A DNA stretch of 9,143 nt. Source: Flavobacteriales bacterium. Its GTDB lineage: Bacteria > Bacteroidota > Bacteroidia > Flavobacteriales_D > Parvicellaceae. A model generated the notes under the pieces. The model saw only the letters and a list, made by a program, of their open reading frames with translations. It ran no database searches and was not told the origin of the DNA. Location: assembly GCA_027047735.1 (NCBI GenBank), contig JALTUD010000038.1, positions 1-9,143 on the forward strand. Direction: 5' to 3'. The position numbers and the translations under genes were made by a program. Shown here in pieces: positions 5,671 to 9,143 of the stretch; position 1 is the first letter of the stretch, and every line of letters begins with the position of its first letter.

Positions 5671-6939
5671 TTATATTTTTTTGAAAAAATCAATAAGTAA
5701 GTGGCTGTAGTCATTAAATTCGGTGAGAGGTAATGTTTCGGGTTTGTCGTAAATATCGTGATAAGCCTTGATTCCTCCCAATGTGTATATAAAAAAGGCG
5801 GGTACTCCTTTTTGTGTAAACCAGTAGTGGTCGGAGTTGGCTGCGGGCCCTCTGAAATATACTTTTTCCAGATAATTTTTTTTTAGGTTGATTTTTGCTA
5901 ATTTTTTAAATTGTTTTTTATACAATGTTCCGTTTACGACTTTTATTCCTTCGTCCCCTGTTCCAGCTAAATCCAGATTGACTAAGAATTTAATTTTTTC
6001 AAGGGGAAACACAGGATGTTCCGTATAGAATTTAGAGCCGATTATTCCGGCTTCTTCTGCTCCAAATGACATAAATACCATATTGTACTTTGGTTTGTGA
6101 GTAGAATAATATTTTGCTAAATAGAGTAACATAGCCGTTCCGCTTGCGTTATCGTTTGCTCCGGGAAATAGTGCATCTGTTCCCATCATTCCCAAATGGT
6201 CGTAGTGAGCGGTAACGACTACATATTTATTCTTTTTTCTACCGGGGATATAGCCTATAACATTAGACGATTCGTAATTTCGTATAAGTTTATTTTTGAT
6301 GTTTAGTGTTATTTGTTTGGTGTCTTTTGTTAGAAATTCTCTTTTTACGGATAAAATGGCATTGGAGGCGTTTTGTGAGGCTACTGACCATGTAAATTTG
6401 TTGTTTTCAATACTTATAACGGGGTTCATACTGCTTAAATAGTATTTGAGTTCGTTAAGTGTTTTTCGTTCATCGGCGTCTTTTATGTCTTTGCTGTCAA
6501 TGATAAATATAGTGTTTTGAGCAATTCTCATTGATTTTAGTTGTTCTATTATTGCTGGAAAATTGGTAGAGTCTATCCACAAGGGGACGAAAGTTCCTTT
6601 AGAACTTCCTGAAACAGGTTCTACAATAAAATCTTTTCCGGGGGTGAGTTTTTTGTTGTCTATTGTTACTTGTATAGTATCGGGGAAGGTGTTGACATCC
6701 AAATAAAAGGGTTGTTGATAGCTTGAGCCGAATGGTTTTAGACCGTATTTTTTGAATTTTTTTTCAATAAATTGTGCAGCTTTTTTACTACCGTTATTGA
6801 CATAACCTCTTCCATAATATTGAGGAGAAGCTAAGGTGTTTACGATTGATTTTCCAAATTCTTGTGGTGTTTGTGCTGATAGCGAAACGCTTACGAATAG
6901 AATGGAAATAAATTGAATTATTGAGTTTTTTACTTGCAT
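5671..6939 (-). CDS. Exported M28-family zinc metallopeptidase
   Basis: This is a 422-residue peptidase of the M28 (aminopeptidase Y / PSMA-like) family, probably exported. A signal peptide is clear: basic start MQVKN, a hydrophobic stretch to about residue 20, ending SLSAQ. The catalytic domain (about 225-422) shows all co-catalytic zinc ligands and the general base: His245 in TAHYDHLG, Asp263 in PGANDNASG, Glu295-Glu296 in GAEEAG, Asp323 in NLDLAG and His394 in YHDIYD. All appear intact, so the enzyme should be active, most likely as an aminopeptidase. Residues 30-80 resemble the usual M28 N-terminal helix (KKAAQFIEKKFKKYGLKPFG). Residues 85-220 are a divergent segment, where relatives often carry a PA domain. 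No lipobox or C-terminal sorting domain is seen. It is a single gene divergent from the thioesterase. Exact substrate is unknown. Confidence 0.93.
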   Translation of the reverse strand: MQVKNSIIQFISILFVSVSLSAQTPQEFGKSIVNTLASPQYYGRGYVNNGSKKAAQFIEKKFKKYGLKPFGSSYQQPFYLDVNTFPDTIQVTIDNKKLTPGKDFIVEPVSGSSKGTFVPLWIDSTNFPAIIEQLKSMRIAQNTIFIIDSKDIKDADERKTLNELKYYLSSMNPVISIENNKFTWSVASQNASNAILSVKREFLTKDTKQITLNIKNKLIRNYESSNVIGYIPGRKKNKYVVVTAHYDHLGMMGTDALFPGANDNASGTAMLLYLAKYYSTHKPKYNMVFMSFGAEEAGIIGSKFYTEHPVFPLEKIKFLVNLDLAGTGDEGIKVVNGTLYKKQFKKLAKINLKKNYLEKVYFRGPAANSDHYWFTQKGVPAFFIYTLGGIKAYHDIYDKPETLPLTEFNDYSHLLIDFFKKI

Positions 6940-6968
6940 ATTATTTATACCTTCGTGATTTAATCAGT

Positions 6969-6976
6969 CAAAAATA
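6969..6976 (-). promoter_or_regulatory. Possible -7 box of the M28 peptidase promoter
   Basis: The minus strand reads TATTTTTG, matching TAnnTTTG, 29 nt upstream of the peptidase ATG. A TTG at the proper -33 distance is missing (the region reads CCGCTTTACC), so support is partial. Confidence 0.4.
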
Positions 6977-7083
6977 AGGAAGATAATTGGTAAAGCGGAT
7001 TGTTTTTTTTAGAAGTTCAAAGTGAAGTCAGTAAATGTTGACCGGAATTAGTTAAATTACTTATTTACCGGTTTTATTTTATC

Positions 7084-7221
7084 GCGTTAGGGATAGAAAC
7101 GGCATCCTTTTGCCTGCTTGCCTTTATGGCAGGCAAAAGATATAGTGGATAGCCCGACCCCAATTTACAAAAACAATGTTTAGCGAGAGCGATATATTGT
7201 TTTTGTAAATTGGGGGAACGC
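7084..7221 (+). ncRNA. Candidate structured RNA, copy B, upstream of the thioesterase gene
   Basis: A three-helix layout is visible. GCGTT (7084-7088) pairs with AACGC (7217-7221). CTTTTGCCTGC (7107-7117) pairs perfectly with 7129-7139. A 20-bp perfect stem joins 7158-7177 and 7196-7215, starting CCCCAATTTAC. The junctions hold GTTAGGGATAGAAACGGC and GGATAGCCCGACC, the blocks shared with copy A at 3771-3920. The long stem ends 24 nt before the thioesterase ATG at 7240, so the element is most simply the 5' leader of that gene, although a separate small RNA or a dispersed repeat is also possible. The rest of the 300-nt divergent gap holds the weak peptidase promoter and a TTG at 7038-7040 followed by TACTTATT, a poor promoter match for the plus strand. 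The suggested Flavo-1 relationship is from memory and unverified. Confidence 0.68.
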
Positions 7222-7239
7222 CCAAATATAAATTTAATT

Positions 7240-7743
7240 ATGGAAAACAAAAAAATATTACAATCTAGGTATCAGGTTAGGTTTCAGGATTCTGACCCTT
7301 TCAGACATTTGAATAATGCTCGTTATTTGGATTATTTTGTAAATGCTAGAGAAGATCAATTTGAAGCGGAATTTGGTTTAAAAACAGGACAAATGGCTTT
7401 TACCAAAGGCATTGGTTGGGTGGTAACTAAGAATTTGATTAGTTATTTGGTGCCGGCGAATGTGAATGAGGATATTTTGATTGAGTCGCAGTTATTGGAG
7501 TATGGGAATAAGCATTTGCTCATTGAAATGAGAATGTGGGATGAACATAAAAAAGTATTGAAAGCTTTGAATTGGGTGAGTTTGGTGCATATTGATATTC
7601 AGAAAGGACGTCCGATTAATCATTCGGAGGATTTGAAGAAGATGTTTGAATCTATTTTACTACCGATTGAAACAAAAGATTTTGATGAGCGTACTGCGTA
7701 TTATTCGATGCAAAATAAGAAGTTATTTGCAGAAATGCAGTAG
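7240..7743 (+). CDS. Hotdog-fold acyl-CoA thioesterase (4HBT, YbgC/FadM-like)
   Basis: The 167-residue product matches the 4-hydroxybenzoyl-CoA thioesterase-like hotdog family, which hydrolyses acyl-CoA thioesters in the cytoplasm. The N-terminal motif VRFQDSDPFRHLNNARYLDYF (13-33) is the family's DxD...HxNN...Y signature, with Asp17/Asp19, His23 and Asn25-Asn26 as likely active-site residues. The following segments (VVTKNLISYLVPANVNEDILIESQLLEYGNKHLLIEMRMW) fit the central beta-sheet. ATG at 7240 is preferred. An in-frame TTG 30 nt upstream would place the start inside the RNA stem and add ten residues that do not resemble the family. No Shine-Dalgarno sequence is present and the leader is AT-rich. 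The gene sits directly after RNA copy B and before the DUF2141 gene, which has its own promoter. Acyl chain preference cannot be read from sequence. Confidence 0.88.
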   Translation: MENKKILQSRYQVRFQDSDPFRHLNNARYLDYFVNAREDQFEAEFGLKTGQMAFTKGIGWVVTKNLISYLVPANVNEDILIESQLLEYGNKHLLIEMRMWDEHKKVLKALNWVSLVHIDIQKGRPINHSEDLKKMFESILLPIETKDFDERTAYYSMQNKKLFAEMQ

Positions 7744-7744
7744 G

Positions 7745-7778
7745 TTGTCGTACAATAAATTGTACTATTTTACGTTTG
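7745..7778 (+). promoter_or_regulatory. Promoter of the DUF2141 gene with internal palindrome
   Basis: TTG (7745-7747) and TACGTTTG (7771-7778) match the Bacteroidota -33 and -7 elements with a 23-nt spacer, at the long end of the normal range. The box is 25 nt before the chosen ATG at 7804. Within the spacer lies a perfect inverted repeat GTACAAT-AA-ATTGTAC (7750-7765), well placed for a repressor or activator site. The promoter starts immediately at the thioesterase stop codon. Confidence 0.6.
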
Positions 7779-7803
7779 CAAGTTTTTAGTGTGTTTAGTT
7801 TTC

Positions 7804-8235
7804 ATGAAAAAGTTTGTTTTATTCTTCGCGGGATGTATGTTGTCAGTAGTTTGTTTTGCTCAGACAATTTATATCGAAATTACCGGTGTTCGCAGTAATG
7901 TCGGTCAGTTGTTGTTGGGGGTATATACGACACAAGAGCAGTATGCCAAAAAAGAGGCAATACTAAAAAAAACGGTGTATAAACATGATTTAGTAAATGG
8001 TACGATTACGACTAAAATAGAAGGTTTACCTCCGGGAACGTATGGTATAGCCTTGATGGATGATGAGGATATGAATTGGGAAATGGCATTTCGTTTTTTT
8101 TTGCCTGCTGAAGGTTTTGCTTTTTCAAATTATTATCATACTAAATATTCAAGACCTTTGTTTGATGATTTTAAATTTACGTTGGGTGATAAAGACGAAA
8201 TTGTTGTAATGAAGTTGAGGTATTTGTATGATTGA
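7804..8235 (+). CDS. Small exported DUF2141-type protein
   Basis: The 143-residue protein has a signal peptide (MKKFVLFFAGCMLSVVCFAQ, likely cleaved after Ala19 or Gln20). The mature domain, about 120 residues, has the DUF2141 pattern: an ITGVRSNVGQLLLGVY strand, then LPPGTYGIALMDDEDMNWEM, and finally LPAEGFAFSN. In the family the middle block usually reads PGxYAxxxxHDxNxNGxLD, so the usual Asp/Asn-rich turn is partly altered here. The fold is probably an all-beta sandwich in the periplasm or on the surface. The function of the family is not established. ATG at 7804 is chosen over an in-frame GTG at 7789, because it gives a standard signal peptide and lies 25 nt after the promoter box. The gene converges on the radical SAM gene with only 3 nt between the stop codons. 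Confidence 0.8.
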   Translation: MKKFVLFFAGCMLSVVCFAQTIYIEITGVRSNVGQLLLGVYTTQEQYAKKEAILKKTVYKHDLVNGTITTKIEGLPPGTYGIALMDDEDMNWEMAFRFFLPAEGFAFSNYYHTKYSRPLFDDFKFTLGDKDEIVVMKLRYLYD

Positions 8236-8238
8236 TAG

Positions 8239-9143
8239 TTAATGTAACTCTTTTTCTATAAAATCCGGTGCTATTGTTGTGGGCGGAATTTCAAAATCAA
8301 ACCAATATTGCAAATCGTTTTCGAGTCCCAAGCCGTTAAGGTAATTGTTTAGTGCTAAGTTTAGACCGTTTGTATAATCGGAATGAATAGTTCCTTGTTC
8401 ATCTAAATGTTCTAAGTCATTTTGGGCAAAACCTTCAAATTTCGGGCCTATGATTTTTATTCCGTATTCATCGGGATTTTTACCGATGGGGCTGTGAAAA
8501 GTAGTGGAGAATTGATGCCAAAAAGCACTTTGAATACATCCGTTAAGGAAAAGTTGGCGTACAACTTCTAATGAGTCGATGGTTTCTTGGTCGGTTTCGG
8601 TCGGGAATCCGTACATCAAATAAGCGTGAACCATAATACCTGCATCGGTAAAGTTTTTGGTAACTCTTGCTACTTGCCCGATGTCAACGCCTTTTTTCAT
8701 TTTTGCCAGTAACCGGTCGCTGGCAACTTCTAAACCTCCGGTTACGGCAATACAACCTGATTGAGCAAGGAGTTCGCAAAGTTCTTTGCTAAAAGTTTTT
8801 TCAAAACGAATATTTGTCCACCAAGTAATATAAATTTTTCGATTGAGTAGTTCTTGAGCCAAGGCTCTCATTATTTTGGGAGGAGCTGCTTCGTCAACAA
8901 AATGAAAACCTGTGGTTTGAGTTTCGGTAATAATACGTTCTATTTTATCGACTAAGTTTTTTGCTGATGTAATTTCGTAGTTTTTTATATAGGGTAAGCT
9001 AACATCGCAAAAAGAGCATTGTTTCCAATAGCAACCGTGAGAGATAGTCAGCTTATTCCATCTTCCGTCACTCCAAAGGCGGTGCATTGGATTCATAACG
9101 TCTAAAAAGGAAAGGTATAAATGATGTTTAAGTCCCTTGTAAC
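8239..9143 (-). CDS. Radical SAM protein, probable B12-binding-type relative (5' end outside window)
   Basis: This is the C-terminal part of a radical SAM enzyme. The frame stays open from the right edge, through YKGLKHHLYLSFLDV, to the Met at 9096, so that Met is internal and the gene begins beyond 9143. The segment NPMHRLWSDGRWNKLTISHGCYWKQCSFCDVSL is characteristic of a group of radical SAM proteins that often have an N-terminal B12-binding domain; any such domain would be off the window. Numbered from Met9096, the cluster cysteines are Cys22, Cys27 and Cys30, spaced CX4CX2C instead of the usual CX3CX2C. Downstream elements fit the TIM-barrel: FHFVDEAAPP, ITWWTNIRFEK, VTGGLEVASDRLL, and AYLMYGFPTET, which helps bind SAM. 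About 300 codons are in view. The reaction is unknown. Confidence 0.88.
   Translation of the reverse strand, partial: YKGLKHHLYLSFLDVMNPMHRLWSDGRWNKLTISHGCYWKQCSFCDVSLPYIKNYEITSAKNLVDKIERIITETQTTGFHFVDEAAPPKIMRALAQELLNRKIYITWWTNIRFEKTFSKELCELLAQSGCIAVTGGLEVASDRLLAKMKKGVDIGQVARVTKNFTDAGIMVHAYLMYGFPTETDQETIDSLEVVRQLFLNGCIQSAFWHQFSTTFHSPIGKNPDEYGIKIIGPKFEGFAQNDLEHLDEQGTIHSDYTNGLNLALNNYLNGLGLENDLQYWFDFEIPPTTIAPDFIEKELH

Noticed and set aside
7041..7071. ACCGG repeats and a TTG/TACTTATT pair upstream of RNA copy B
   Set aside because: The -7 candidate has two mismatches and the ACCGG repeats are short; too weak to call a promoter or operator.
7210..7239. Upstream TTG start for the thioesterase
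   Set aside because: It lies inside the 20-bp RNA stem and would add GERPNINLI-like residues absent from the family; ATG at 7240 fits better.
7789..7803. Upstream GTG start for the DUF2141 protein
   Set aside because: It leaves only 10 nt after the promoter box and puts extra residues before a standard MKK signal peptide; ATG at 7804 is preferred.
9094..9096. ATG at 9096 as the true start of the radical SAM gene
   Set aside because: The frame continues open to the window edge, and the residues upstream (LYLSFLDV before NPMHRLW) continue the family's conserved sequence.

Overview
The window looks like chromosome from a low-GC member of the Bacteroidota, most likely a flavobacterium. The protein families are typical of that group: a Bacteroidota-type trigger factor, an exported M28 peptidase, DUF2141, and thiS/thiC/thiL as neighbours. 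Gene starts have AT-rich leaders with no Shine-Dalgarno sequence, and several genes are preceded by the Bacteroidota promoter pattern TTG-N~19-TAnnTTTG.

Positions 1-3731, all on the minus strand, are a thiamine pyrophosphate (TPP) region. Read in the direction of transcription it runs thiL (TMP kinase), a 366-nt gap holding a roughly 240-nt nested palindrome, thiS (sulfur carrier), an unrecognised exported Cys-containing protein, and thiC (HMP-P synthase, 3' end cut off by the window edge). ThiC makes the pyrimidine half, ThiS carries the sulfur for the thiazole half, and ThiL makes the final cofactor. No TPP riboswitch is visible upstream of thiS or thiL.

Positions 3732-5670 hold the thiL leader, which carries a structured-RNA element (copy A), then a 27-bp palindromic terminator, the trigger factor gene tig, a second terminator and a tRNA-Leu(UAG) with a textbook Bacteroidota promoter. 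All are on the minus strand.

Positions 5671-6939 encode an exported M28-type zinc peptidase on the minus strand. A divergent region follows (6940-7239) that contains a second copy of the structured RNA (copy B) on the plus strand, directly upstream of a hotdog-fold thioesterase gene. Next comes a small exported DUF2141 protein with its own promoter and a palindrome inside that promoter. Converging on it is the 3' part of a radical SAM gene that runs off the right edge.

The most interesting signal is the pair of RNA elements at 3771-3920 and 7084-7221. They share three short sequence blocks and the same three-helix layout, but the helices have quite different sequences that still pair. That is the pattern expected of a conserved structured RNA. 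It may be the known Flavo-1 motif or a related Flavobacteria repeat, which I cannot check here. The nested palindrome upstream of thiS is the second notable structure.
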